From assembly GCA_947372105.1 (NCBI GenBank), contig CANBSH010000013.1, positions 1 through 50,757 on the forward strand: a stretch of 50,757 nucleotides of DNA, in the 5' to 3' direction. Under the pieces are notes generated by a model that saw only the letters and a program-made list of their open reading frames with translations, had not been told where the DNA came from and did not search any database. The number at the start of each line of letters is the position of its first letter. The stretch's first letter is position 1. Made by a program: the position numbers and the translations under genes. Shown here one piece after another: positions 8,216-16,466 of this stretch. This DNA comes from Chitinophagaceae bacterium (GTDB lineage: Bacteria; Bacteroidota; Bacteroidia; Chitinophagales; Chitinophagaceae).

Positions 8216-9331
8216 ATGAAATTTATAGTATCCTCTTCTTCTTTATTAAAACACTTGCAACAAATTGCAGGGGTCATTAACACGAATACTGTTTTACCTA
8301 TTTTGGAAGATTTTTTATTCGAAATAGAAGATAAAAAATTAAATATCATTGCAACCGATTTGGAAACCGTAATGCGTGTTCAAATGGATGTAGAAAGCAA
8401 ATCCAATGGACGTGTTTGTATTCCAGCTAAAATTTTAATTGATTCTTTAAAAAATATTGCAGACCAGCCTTTGACTTTCAATATAGATAAAAATTATGCG
8501 GTAGAAATTACCAGCGATAATGGAAAGTATAAAGTGATGGGAGAAAATCCAGATAATTTTCCGAAAGAACCTACTGCGGATGATACCACAGGATTTAAAA
8601 TGACAAGTACGGGTTTATTAACTGCGATCAATAAAACCTTATTTGCAGTGAGTGGAGATGACCTAAGACCTGCTATGACAGGGGTTTTCTTTGAATTATC
8701 TAAAGATGGGGTGCAATTTGTTGCTACAGATGCTCACCGTTTAGTAAGATATAAGCGTACGGATGCAAAACCAACTCAAAACGCATCTTTCATTGTTCCT
8801 AAAAAACCATTGAACTTATTAAAAAATGCATTACCAGATAATGAAGATGCTATAACAGTTAGTTTTAATAGCAATCATCTTTTTGTAGATCATGGTTCTA
8901 CTCAATTAATTTGTCGATTGATTGATGCTCGTTTCCCTGATTATAAAGTAGTGATTCCTGCAGACAATCCTTATCGTTTAACGGTGAATAAACATGATTT
9001 CCAAAACGCTTTACGTCGTGTGAATGTATTTAGTAATAAAAGCACCAATCAAGTGGCCTTAAATATTGCAGGCAATGAATTGCAAATGGCAGCTCAGGAT
9101 ATTGATTTTAGTTTTGAAGGAAATGAGCGTATGAGTTGTGAATACAAAGGAGAAGATATTCAAATTGCATTCAACGCTAAGTTTTTAATTGAAATGCTTT
9201 CTGCGGCAGACACGGATGATATTTTTATTGAATTATCTACACCTACCAAAGCTGGTTTAATTAAGCCTTCTGAGCAAGCGCCTAACGAAGATTTATTAAT
9301 GTTAGTGATGCCCTTAATGTTAAATAGTTAA
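8216..9331 (+). CDS. dnaN: DNA polymerase III beta subunit (sliding clamp)
   Basis: Ring-forming processivity clamp that tethers the replicative polymerase and binds many repair proteins. The 371 residues contain the three repeated clamp domains. They begin MKFIVSSSSLLKHLQQIAGV, with the conserved LPILEDFLFE, FVATDAHRLVRY in the middle domain, and the C-terminal LLMLVMPLML that forms part of the partner-binding pocket. dnaA, recF and gyrB are not next to it, so this is not a classical origin cluster. A strong terminator follows 41 nt downstream. Confidence 0.96.
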   Translation: MKFIVSSSSLLKHLQQIAGVINTNTVLPILEDFLFEIEDKKLNIIATDLETVMRVQMDVESKSNGRVCIPAKILIDSLKNIADQPLTFNIDKNYAVEITSDNGKYKVMGENPDNFPKEPTADDTTGFKMTSTGLLTAINKTLFAVSGDDLRPAMTGVFFELSKDGVQFVATDAHRLVRYKRTDAKPTQNASFIVPKKPLNLLKNALPDNEDAITVSFNSNHLFVDHGSTQLICRLIDARFPDYKVVIPADNPYRLTVNKHDFQNALRRVNVFSNKSTNQVALNIAGNELQMAAQDIDFSFEGNERMSCEYKGEDIQIAFNAKFLIEMLSAADTDDIFIELSTPTKAGLIKPSEQAPNEDLLMLVMPLMLNS

Positions 9332-9372
9332 TCCGTACCATAAAACTATACTTGCTTTTATAGCAGGTCTTG

Positions 9373-9410
9373 AAACCCGATGATTTCTTCCAAAGAACAT
9401 CGGGTTTTTT
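9373..9410 (+). terminator. Intrinsic terminator of dnaN
   Basis: A 10-bp stem, AAACCCGATG (9373-9382) pairing with CATCGGGTTT (9398-9407), can be extended inside by TTCTT/AAGAA and runs into a T-tract. It separates dnaN from the next gene. Confidence 0.85.
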
Positions 9411-9439
9411 ATTTACTTTTATAGTATAAATACAACGAT

Positions 9440-10261
9440 ATGTTTGAAGCCCTTCAAAATTATTTCGATACCATACCAACTTTGCATCGTGCTCTTATTT
9501 TAGCAGGTGGTATCACGTTTTTTTGGTTGGTGGAATCTATCGTTCCATTATTTAAGTTCCAATATGCAAAAACCAAACACGCGGCTATTAATATATTTTT
9601 TACTTTAACCACTATTGTAATCAATTTTGGTTTTGCATTTCTGACTGTAAAAACAAGCGACTGGGTAATAGGCAATCATTTTGGTTTATTACAATGGGTT
9701 AGTTTGTCGCCTTTATTGAGTGCGATAGTTGGTTTATTATTACTTGATTTTATTGGCGCTTATTTGGTTCATATGATTGAACATAAGGTTTCCTTTTTAT
9801 GGAAGTTTCATATGGTACACCATGCCGATACGCATGTAGATACTACCACAGCGAATAGGCATCATCCCGGAGAATCCATAGTGAGAGCGGTTTTTGCGAT
9901 ACTTGCAGTATTATTAGTAGGTACACCTATATGGCTGGTGATGTTGTATCAAAGTTTAAGTGTGGTGTTAGCACAGTTCAATCATGCCAATATTAAAATA
10001 CCAAAATGGTTTGATCAAAGTTTTGGATGGATCATAGTATCTCCTAATATGCATCGCGTGCACCATCATTTAATGCGCCCACAAACCGATAGTAATTACG
10101 GAAATATATTTTCTTTTTGGGATAGATTATTGGGCACTTATAATAGTACACCCATGAGTGAGATTCAATATGGTTTAGATGTATTAGATAACAACAAGGA
10201 TGAATCGCTTTCCTATCAATTAAAAGTACCGTTTAATAAAAATATTAAAACAGATTATTAA
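9440..10261 (+). CDS. Sterol desaturase / fatty-acid hydroxylase family protein
   Basis: Integral-membrane di-iron oxygenase family. The 273 residues have N-terminal transmembrane helices and the full set of histidine clusters: HMIEHK, FHMVHHAD, NRHHPGE, FNHANI and MHRVHHH. The family hydroxylates or desaturates lipids; in Bacteroidota the substrate is usually unknown and could be a lipid A or ornithine-lipid acyl chain, a sterol or a carotenoid. kdsB begins 12 nt after the stop, which suggests co-transcription with an LPS gene. Confidence 0.88.
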   Translation: MFEALQNYFDTIPTLHRALILAGGITFFWLVESIVPLFKFQYAKTKHAAINIFFTLTTIVINFGFAFLTVKTSDWVIGNHFGLLQWVSLSPLLSAIVGLLLLDFIGAYLVHMIEHKVSFLWKFHMVHHADTHVDTTTANRHHPGESIVRAVFAILAVLLVGTPIWLVMLYQSLSVVLAQFNHANIKIPKWFDQSFGWIIVSPNMHRVHHHLMRPQTDSNYGNIFSFWDRLLGTYNSTPMSEIQYGLDVLDNNKDESLSYQLKVPFNKNIKTDY

Positions 10262-10273
10262 TACCTTAGCTGT

Positions 10274-10990
10274 ATGAAAATTGGTGCTTTTATTCCTGCT
10301 AGATACGCGGCGACACGTTTCCCCGCTAAGCTCATGCAACCCCTAGGTGATAAAACAGTTATCAGACACACCTATGATAATACCTTAGCTACTGGTTTGT
10401 TTGATGAAGTGTATGTGGTAACGGATAGCGATATTATTTTTAATGAAATTGTGCAACATGGTGGCAAAGCTATTATGAGCCAACGTTCCCACGAAAGTGG
10501 AAGTGATCGTATTGCAGAAGCTATTCAAGATTTAGCTATAGATGTGGTGGTGAATGTACAAGGGGATGAACCTTTTGTTAAAAAGGAACCACTACAAAAA
10601 TTATTAACTGTATTTAATGATACTACTGTTCAAGTAGCTTCTTTAATGCAAGTTTTGACACAACAAAATTTAATCGAAGATTCGAATTACGTGAAAGTGG
10701 CGGTAGATAAAAACAATAATGCTTTATTTTTTTCACGTAGCGTGATCCCTTATCCTCGCAGTAAGGATAGCGCTATTGTTTATTATGAACATATTGGTGT
10801 GTATGCGTTTAAAAAGCAAGCTCTGCTTGATTTTACCAATTGGCCCATGTCGCCTTTAGAAGCAGCAGAGAAAATTGAATGCCTGCGTTATTTAGAAAAC
10901 GGAGTGCCTATTAAAATGGTGGTAACCGAATATATGGGTGTAGAAATTGATACTCCCGAAGATTTAGCGAAGGCGGCTAAATTGTTATAA
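10274..10990 (+). CDS. kdsB: 3-deoxy-manno-octulosonate cytidylyltransferase
   Basis: Activates Kdo (or its 8-amino form) with CTP to make the CMP-sugar used for the inner LPS core. Visible features are the nucleotide-binding N-terminus [27 protein letters not shown] (Mg and CTP binding) near residue 95, PYPRS, and [10 protein letters not shown] at the C-terminus. The 238 residues are close to the normal length. The gene is downstream of the hydroxylase and about 1.4 kb before kdnB, with a sugar porter between. In Shewanella the partner KdsB of KdnA/KdnB prefers Kdo8N; that preference cannot be read from this sequence. Confidence 0.94.
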   Translation: MKIGAFIPARYAATRFPAKLMQPLGDKTVIRHTYDNTLATGLFDEVYVVTDSDIIFNEIVQHGGKAIMSQRSHESGSDRIAEAIQDLAIDVVVNVQGDEPFVKKEPLQKLLTVFNDTTVQVASLMQVLTQQNLIEDSNYVKVAVDKNNNALFFSRSVIPYPRSKDSAIVYYEHIGVYAFKKQALLDFTNWPMSPLEAAEKIECLRYLENGVPIKMVVTEYMGVEIDTPEDLAKAAKLL

Positions 10991-11022
10991 ATTTTATTAA
11001 ATCATATAAGAAATTTAACGAG

Positions 11023-12369
11023 ATGAATCAAGGAAAACTTTTTCAATCTACGGTAGTAGCTGCCTTAGCTGGATTTATTTTTGGTTTTGATATGGTGGTT
11101 ATTTCTGGAGCTGATAAACCTATTCAGGAACTATGGCATACCACACCTTTATTTCATGGCTTTTTTATTATGTCTATGGCATTATGGGGAACAGTGATTG
11201 GATCTGTTTTTGCAGGAGCGCCTACCGAAAAATATGGTCGTAAGAAAGTATTAATTGGATTGGGCATTATGTTTGTTGCATCAGCTATTGGATCTGCTTT
11301 AGCGCAAGACCCTTATACTTTTTCTTTCTTTCGTTTTATAGGAGGTGTTGCTATTGGAATTTCTTCTGTCGCTGCACCCACTTATATTTCTGAAATTTCC
11401 AATAAAAATAATAGAGGAAAATTAGTGGGTATGTATCAGTTCAATATTGTATTTGGAATTTTGGTAGCCTATTTATCTAATTATTTTTTACAAGGATTTG
11501 GCGGAGCAAACGACTGGCGCTGGATGTTAGCAGTTTTATTATTACCATCGGTCCTATATACATTGATGACATTGGGATTGCCTGAAAGCCCTAGATGGTT
11601 ATTATCCGAAAAAAATGATGAGGCGACCGCACGTCAAAATTTGAAAGAAGTTGGGGTGGACAATATTGATGAAACAATTCAAGAAATGAAAGCATCCAAC
11701 GAACAAGAAAAATCTCATGGTGTGACAAAGCTGTTTACTAAACATCATGCTAAAATAATTTCTCTTGCTTTTTTTGTTGCATTTTTTAATCAAGCCTCTG
11801 GAATAAATTTTTTATTATACTATGCACCTAGAATTTTAGAAGAAGCTGGTTTTGCCAAAAACAACTCCCTATTAAGTTCTATATCAATAGGTTTGATGAA
11901 TTTAATTTTTACTTTTGTTGGTTTATGGTTAATTGATCGCATTGGTCGTAAAACACTTTTGATTATTGGATCTTTTGGATACATCATAAGCTTATCAATG
12001 GTTGCTTATGGTTTTATGGCACATAGTTCACCCGAATTTATGCTCAGCTTTTTATTGTTATTTATTGCTGCTCATGCAATTGGGCAAGGTGCGGTCATTT
12101 GGGTATTAATTTCAGAAATATTCCCTACGCAAGTGCGCGCAAAGGGTCAGGCTTTTGGCGCTAGTATTCACTGGATATTTGCTGCTTTAATTACTTTAAT
12201 CACTCCTGTATTTTTAGATAGTGAACACGGAATTTTTAAAAATAATCCTTGGCCCATTTTTGCTTTCTTTAGCGTGATGATGGCTATGCAGTTAGTTTGG
12301 ATAATTTTAAAAGTGCCGGAAACTAAAGGAGTATCACTTGAAGAGTTACAAAAGAAATTAGCCTCTTAA
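11023..12369 (+). CDS. Sugar porter family MFS transporter
   Basis: Twelve-helix inner-membrane sugar transporter of the major facilitator superfamily, sugar porter branch. Family signatures are FGFDMVVISGA in helix 1, the loop motif EKYGRKKVLIG, PESPRWLLSE after helix 6, the second-half RIGRKTLLIIG, and the C-terminal PETKGVSLEEL. Substrate binding is suggested by FFNQASGINFLLYYAP in helix 7. Length is 448 residues. It sits 32 nt after kdsB on the same strand. A monosaccharide-proton symport function is inferred; the sugar is unknown. Confidence 0.9.
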   Translation: MNQGKLFQSTVVAALAGFIFGFDMVVISGADKPIQELWHTTPLFHGFFIMSMALWGTVIGSVFAGAPTEKYGRKKVLIGLGIMFVASAIGSALAQDPYTFSFFRFIGGVAIGISSVAAPTYISEISNKNNRGKLVGMYQFNIVFGILVAYLSNYFLQGFGGANDWRWMLAVLLLPSVLYTLMTLGLPESPRWLLSEKNDEATARQNLKEVGVDNIDETIQEMKASNEQEKSHGVTKLFTKHHAKIISLAFFVAFFNQASGINFLLYYAPRILEEAGFAKNNSLLSSISIGLMNLIFTFVGLWLIDRIGRKTLLIIGSFGYIISLSMVAYGFMAHSSPEFMLSFLLLFIAAHAIGQGAVIWVLISEIFPTQVRAKGQAFGASIHWIFAALITLITPVFLDSEHGIFKNNPWPIFAFFSVMMAMQLVWIILKVPETKGVSLEELQKKLAS

Positions 12370-12411
12370 ATAAAGCGACTCTTTGGAGTCTATTTTATAT
12401 GAATAAGATTG

Positions 12412-12419
12412 TAACTTTG
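12412..12419 (+). promoter_or_regulatory. -7 promoter box upstream of kdnB
   Basis: TAACTTTG fits TAnnTTTG and ends 20 nt before the ATG at 12440. A small GACTC/GAGTC hairpin (12377-12390) lies just upstream and may partly end transcription from the sugar porter. Confidence 0.5.
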
Positions 12420-12439
12420 AATTCAGCAAAATATAACTC

Positions 12440-13513
12440 ATGCAATTTCGTAATTTAAAAATCGTAGATCATATTGTTTTTGGTCGCGGGTCTTTTAATC
12501 AACTTGATGAAATCATTGCCCCTCATCGTAAGGGCGATTTTCCAATGATATTTTTTTTAGATCATTTTTTTATTGGAAAACCTTTAGCGAGTCGCATTCC
12601 TTTAAGAGGAAAAGATAAAATTGTGTATGTGGATGTGACGCATGAGCCTAAAACTAAACAAGTAGATGCATTGGCAGCGGAACTAAAAGCTGAATTTGGT
12701 GAAGTGAGCGGTATCATTGGCATTGGAGGTGGATCTAGCTTGGATTTAGCGAAAGCGGTTTCTTTAATGATGACCAATCCTGGTTCTTCCGCAGATTATC
12801 AAGGTTGGGATTTAGTGAAATTACCTGGCGTTTATAAAGTGGGTATTCCTACTTTAAGCGGTACCGGAGCTGAAGTAAGTCGTACGACTGTTTTGACAGG
12901 CCCCACTCGTAAGTTGGGTATGAATTCGGATCACACTCCCTTTAATCAAATAGTTTTAGATCCAGAATTAATTAAAAATGCCCCGGCAAATCAACGTTTT
13001 TATACAGGCATGGATTGTTATATACATTGTATTGAAAGTTTAGAAGGAACTTTTTTAAACGAGTTTAGTAAAAGTTATGGAGAGAAAGCATTGGACTTGT
13101 GTCGTAAAGTATTTGTGGAAAAAGATAGTTGGGATGAGGAAAGCGATGCTCAATTAATGATGGCTTCTTATGCAGGTGGTATGAGTATTGCTTACAGCCA
13201 AGTGGGAGTAGCGCATGCCGTGAGTTATGGCTTAAGTTATTTATTAGGCACGAAGCATGGTATTGGAAATTGTATCGTGATGAATCACTTACAAGATTAT
13301 TATCCTGCAGGGGTGGAAGAATTTAAATTCATGGTGGAGAAAAATAAAATAGAAATTCCAACAGGAATTTGTGCCGGCTTAACTGAAGAACAATTTGAAT
13401 CCATGATCAATGTATCCATGGGCATGAAACCCTTATGGGAAAACGCTTTAGGAAAAGATTGGGAAAAAATAATGACCCGAGAGAAATTACGTGCACTCTA
13501 TGATAAATTGTAA
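12440..13513 (+). CDS. kdnB: Kdo 8-oxidase-like iron-containing alcohol dehydrogenase (KdnB)
   Basis: Group III metal-dependent alcohol dehydrogenase fold. The 357 residues closely resemble KdnB, which oxidises C8 of Kdo so that the aminotransferase KdnA can form 8-amino-Kdo. The opening FRNLKIVDHIVFGRGSFNQL, the dinucleotide-binding GIGGGSSLDLAKA (about 93-105), and metal ligands in GMDCYIHCIE (Asp, His), VAHAVSYG and TKHGIGN are all present. Proximity to kdsB supports an LPS role. No kdnA aminotransferase is in the window, so the pathway is incomplete here. A general alcohol dehydrogenase is the alternative. Confidence 0.82.
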   Translation: MQFRNLKIVDHIVFGRGSFNQLDEIIAPHRKGDFPMIFFLDHFFIGKPLASRIPLRGKDKIVYVDVTHEPKTKQVDALAAELKAEFGEVSGIIGIGGGSSLDLAKAVSLMMTNPGSSADYQGWDLVKLPGVYKVGIPTLSGTGAEVSRTTVLTGPTRKLGMNSDHTPFNQIVLDPELIKNAPANQRFYTGMDCYIHCIESLEGTFLNEFSKSYGEKALDLCRKVFVEKDSWDEESDAQLMMASYAGGMSIAYSQVGVAHAVSYGLSYLLGTKHGIGNCIVMNHLQDYYPAGVEEFKFMVEKNKIEIPTGICAGLTEEQFESMINVSMGMKPLWENALGKDWEKIMTREKLRALYDKL

Positions 13514-13534
13514 TTTGTATAGGAAAAAATTTTA

Positions 13535-13572
13535 AAAAACAAAGGTCCCGAATTTTCGGGACCTTTGTTTTT
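13535..13572. terminator. Bidirectional intrinsic terminator
   Basis: A long near-perfect hairpin (ACAAAGGTCCCG pairing with CGGGACCTTTGT) is flanked by A-runs on one side and T-runs on the other. It lies between the convergent kdnB and lipoprotein genes and can serve both. Confidence 0.9.
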
Positions 13573-13610
13573 AGGAGTAGTGATGTAACAAAAATAAGTT
13601 ACATGTCTTT

Positions 13611-14387
13611 TTATAATCTTTTGTATGTCTCTACTGTATAGTTACCTGTTTTTTCGTCAGTAATAGTTTGAGTAAATTCATCTTTACCATTAAATACAAT
13701 TTTAAGAGTATACTTCACACCAATGACAGAAGGATAATTTGAAAAGTCATTCACCTCTTCAGCCACACCATTTGCATATGTGAAAGTACCCGATCCAAAT
13801 CCTTTTTTGAACGTAGTATTAGTAGCATCTGTTGGATATCTATGCGCAAATACAAAATGACCGGCATGATACATTTTAAACTGAACTCCTAAAGTGCTAG
13901 AAGTATCTTTCCCTTTTACAGTGTAATTGGAAGTTTCTTTCCAAACTCCATCTAAATCAGATGTACCTGAAGCCGCAACAGTGGCATAATTTTCGGTTAA
14001 TGAATATTTAGTACCACTTACAACCATCTCGGGTATGTTTTGTGAATATCCCTTTTCTGTTTTAGCGATCGTTAATTTAAAATCTGCTGCAGTATCTAAA
14101 CTACCAGTATTATATACATTGGTTTCGGTGATATTTGCTCCGTCTTGTTTATAGGAGCCTAATCCGAAACTTACTACGGAATCATCGGTCATGGCAACAT
14201 AAAAGTAATGTGTTGCATTGTAGATTTTTAATTGATGTGGGTTTGAATAAGTGGTATCTGAAGTGCCCCCTTTAAGATTCGAACTTTCCATTTTGTACAC
14301 ACCCATTTGACTTTCGGGGGCTTTAGGTTGCTGGCATGCGGTTGCTAAAAAAATAATAGCTGATAAGCTAAACAATCGTTTTTTCAT
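13611..14387 (-). CDS. Lipoprotein made of two tandem ~110-residue repeats, unknown
   Basis: Predicted envelope lipoprotein of 258 residues with a signal peptide and lipobox LATAC (lipidation at C18). The mature part consists of two similar units, about 29-136 and 147-258. Both start GV(Y/W)K, then share (L/F)K(I/M)Y.A.H(Y/F), FG.G.(Y/F), a (T/E)E.N stretch, an amphipathic strand before (S/T)Q(N/T)I, and a final Y(S/T)(L/V) strand. The beta-rich pattern recalls lipocalin-like folds, but I cannot assign a family. It is alone on its strand between a terminator and the divergent dctA. Confidence 0.75.
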   Translation of the reverse strand: MKKRLFSLSAIIFLATACQQPKAPESQMGVYKMESSNLKGGTSDTTYSNPHQLKIYNATHYFYVAMTDDSVVSFGLGSYKQDGANITETNVYNTGSLDTAADFKLTIAKTEKGYSQNIPEMVVSGTKYSLTENYATVAASGTSDLDGVWKETSNYTVKGKDTSSTLGVQFKMYHAGHFVFAHRYPTDATNTTFKKGFGSGTFTYANGVAEEVNDFSNYPSVIGVKYTLKIVFNGKDEFTQTITDEKTGNYTVETYKRL

Positions 14388-14466
14388 TTTTTAGGTTTTT
14401 GGTTACTTAAATTTAAAAAGTTTTTATAAAACCACCAATTATTACCAATTAAACATATAAAATAAA

Positions 14467-14519
14467 TACATATATATTTATATGTATGTTGCAAATAATA
14501 AAATCATGACTATATTTAA
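14467..14519 (+). promoter_or_regulatory. dctA promoter with upstream palindrome
   Basis: ATACATAT (14467-14474) and ATATGTAT (14481-14488) form an 8-bp inverted repeat with a 6-nt spacer. Right after it a TTG (14490-14492) is followed, 19 nt later, by TATATTTA (14512-14519), a one-mismatch -7 box. The palindrome could bind a regulator of dctA or of the divergent lipoprotein gene. Confidence 0.4.
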
Positions 14520-14537
14520 ACTGTAATTCAATACATC

Positions 14538-15761
14538 TTGAAACATATTTATAAGAACCTTACCTTTTGGGTATTAGTTGCTATTACAAGCGGAATTTTA
14601 TTGGGATATCTATTTCCTACAACGGCTGTAGCAATGCAACCACTAGGCACACATTTCATTGATCTTGTTAAACTATTCATTTATCCTATCATATTACTTA
14701 CTATTATTTCAGGTATATGCGGAATGAGTGATTTGAAAAAAGTAGGTAAAATAGGCGGTAAGGCACTCCTTTATTTTGAAATTGTTACAACGATAGCTTT
14801 AATTATTGGAGTGGTAGTAGCTTATACGATTCAACCAGGAGGAAGTGTAGACATATCAAATATCGAAAAAGCTGATATTACAAAGTACAGCAAAGGAGCA
14901 GCAGCATTTTCTTGGATTTCTTTTTTCAAAAGCAATATTACCATTCAGGTATTATTATTGGCTGTAGTTTCTGGAATTGTAATTAGTAAGTTAAAACAAC
15001 GTCATTGGATTGTTTCTAAAATTACATGGCTTAGCAAATACGTATTTAAGGCTTTACATTTTGTAATGTATCTCGCACCCATAGGGGCTTTTGGAGGGAT
15101 GGCTTTCACAATTGGTAAATATGGAGTGGCAACATTACTACCTCTTATGAAATTAATGGCAAGTGTGTATATCACTATGTTTATTTTTATTGTGGTGGTA
15201 TTAGGTTTGATTTTAAAATATTGCAAAGTGAATATTTTTTCTTTCTTGAATTATATCAAAAAAGAAATCTTAATTGTTTTAGGTACCTCTTCCTCGGAAG
15301 CTGCACTGCCCTCTTTAATTGAAAAATTAGAGACAATGGGTTGTGATAAATCCGTAGTGGGATTAGTAGTACCTACCGGCTATTCTTTTAATTTAGATGG
15401 CACTTCTATTTATTTATCTATGGCTGTTATTTTTTTAGCACAAGTATTTAATGTGCATTTAACTTGGGAACAAATATTTTCAATCATTGGAATATTAATG
15501 ATCACTTCAAAAGGAGCAGCAGGCGTTACCGGTAGTGGATTTATTGTATTAACTTCTACGCTTACAGCGATTCATGTGATACCCGTGGAAGGCTTGGCTT
15601 TGTTGTTAGGAGTCGACAGATTTATGTCTGAAGCCCGCGCTATCACTAACTTTATAGGGAATGGCGTTGCAACCATATTTTTATCGCACACCGAAAAATT
15701 ACTGGATAAAACTAAAATGCATAAAGCATTTACGAAGGAGTCTTCTCTAGATAGTTTTTAA
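14538..15761 (+). CDS. dctA: C4-dicarboxylate:cation symporter
   Basis: Inner-membrane DAACS-family carrier importing succinate, fumarate or malate with protons or sodium. The 407 residues carry the family signatures GTSSSEAALPSLIEKLE (serine-rich re-entrant loop), VVPTGYSFNLDGTSIYLSMA (substrate and cation site), ITSKGAAGVTGSGFIVL, and DRFMSEARAITNFIGNGVA. These fit DctA better than the glutamate carriers, although glutamate/aspartate transport is not excluded. Translation appears to start at TTG (14538); no suitable ATG is upstream. The stop codon abuts that of the convergent NifU-type gene. Confidence 0.9.
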   Translation: MKHIYKNLTFWVLVAITSGILLGYLFPTTAVAMQPLGTHFIDLVKLFIYPIILLTIISGICGMSDLKKVGKIGGKALLYFEIVTTIALIIGVVVAYTIQPGGSVDISNIEKADITKYSKGAAAFSWISFFKSNITIQVLLLAVVSGIVISKLKQRHWIVSKITWLSKYVFKALHFVMYLAPIGAFGGMAFTIGKYGVATLLPLMKLMASVYITMFIFIVVVLGLILKYCKVNIFSFLNYIKKEILIVLGTSSSEAALPSLIEKLETMGCDKSVVGLVVPTGYSFNLDGTSIYLSMAVIFLAQVFNVHLTWEQIFSIIGILMITSKGAAGVTGSGFIVLTSTLTAIHVIPVEGLALLLGVDRFMSEARAITNFIGNGVATIFLSHTEKLLDKTKMHKAFTKESSLDSF

Positions 15762-16361
15762 TTACTCCGCTTCAGCAACTACTTCTTTTACTTCAGGGAT
15801 CATTCTTTTCATCATGCCTTCAATACCGGCTTTTAAAGTTACCATGGAAGAAGGGCATCCGCTACAAGAACCTTGTAACATTAAATTCACGACGCCATCA
15901 TTATAACTTTTAAATTGAATAGCACCACCATCCATTTCAACGGCGGGCTTCACGTAGTTTTCTAATAATTCTTTCACACGTTTTACAATATCATCATCAT
16001 CTGCGTGCACCGTATTCGTAGCTTCTTGTTTTAATTTTGCAACCTCTTCCTCATTTACTACTACACCCCCATTTTCTAAATATTCTTTTAAAAATGTTTT
16101 TATAGTAGGGATCACATCTTGCCAATCATCCGTATCAGCACTTTTAGTTAAAGTGATAAAATTACTAGCGATAAAAACGCTTTTAATAAAAGGAAAACTA
16201 AATAGTTCTTTAGCTAAAGGGGATGCCACTGCTAAGCTTTCATCTGCAACATCTAAGCTTTTTCCAGGGTATAATAGTTTGTTTGCCACAAACTTCATAG
16301 TTTCTGGATTGGGAGTCATTTCGGTGTAAATGCTTACAATGCTGTTGCCTGTAGTAATCAT
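15762..16361 (-). CDS. NifU-type Fe-S cluster scaffold/carrier
   Basis: Cytoplasmic Fe-S carrier that passes clusters to target enzymes. The N-terminal Nfu_N domain (IYTEMTPNPETMKFVANKLL onward) is joined to a C-terminal NifU domain with the cluster-binding CSGC in LMLQGSCSGCPSSMVTLK. An ATG ten codons further upstream (16391) is possible, but it overlaps the -7 promoter box at 16389-16396, so the ATG at 16361 is preferred. That gives 199 residues, normal for the Bacteroidota and mitochondrial NFU1-like type. It stands alone, not with suf genes. Confidence 0.9.
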   Translation of the reverse strand: MITTGNSIVSIYTEMTPNPETMKFVANKLLYPGKSLDVADESLAVASPLAKELFSFPFIKSVFIASNFITLTKSADTDDWQDVIPTIKTFLKEYLENGGVVVNEEEVAKLKQEATNTVHADDDDIVKRVKELLENYVKPAVEMDGGAIQFKSYNDGVVNLMLQGSCSGCPSSMVTLKAGIEGMMKRMIPEVKEVVAEAE

Positions 16362-16388
16362 ATCAAATAGTTTTAACGCGTTCAGGCA

Positions 16389-16396
16389 CAAAAATA
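16389..16396 (-). promoter_or_regulatory. -7 promoter box of the NifU-type gene
   Basis: On the minus strand this reads TATTTTTG, an exact TAnnTTTG. It leaves 27 nt to the ATG at 16361 and excludes the longer reading frame start. Confidence 0.5.
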
Positions 16397-16466
16397 ATCA
16401 AAATAGATAGCTATCTTATGTTATTGTGGGGTATTCGGCCTTATTTTTCCGATATCGAAAGACGAA

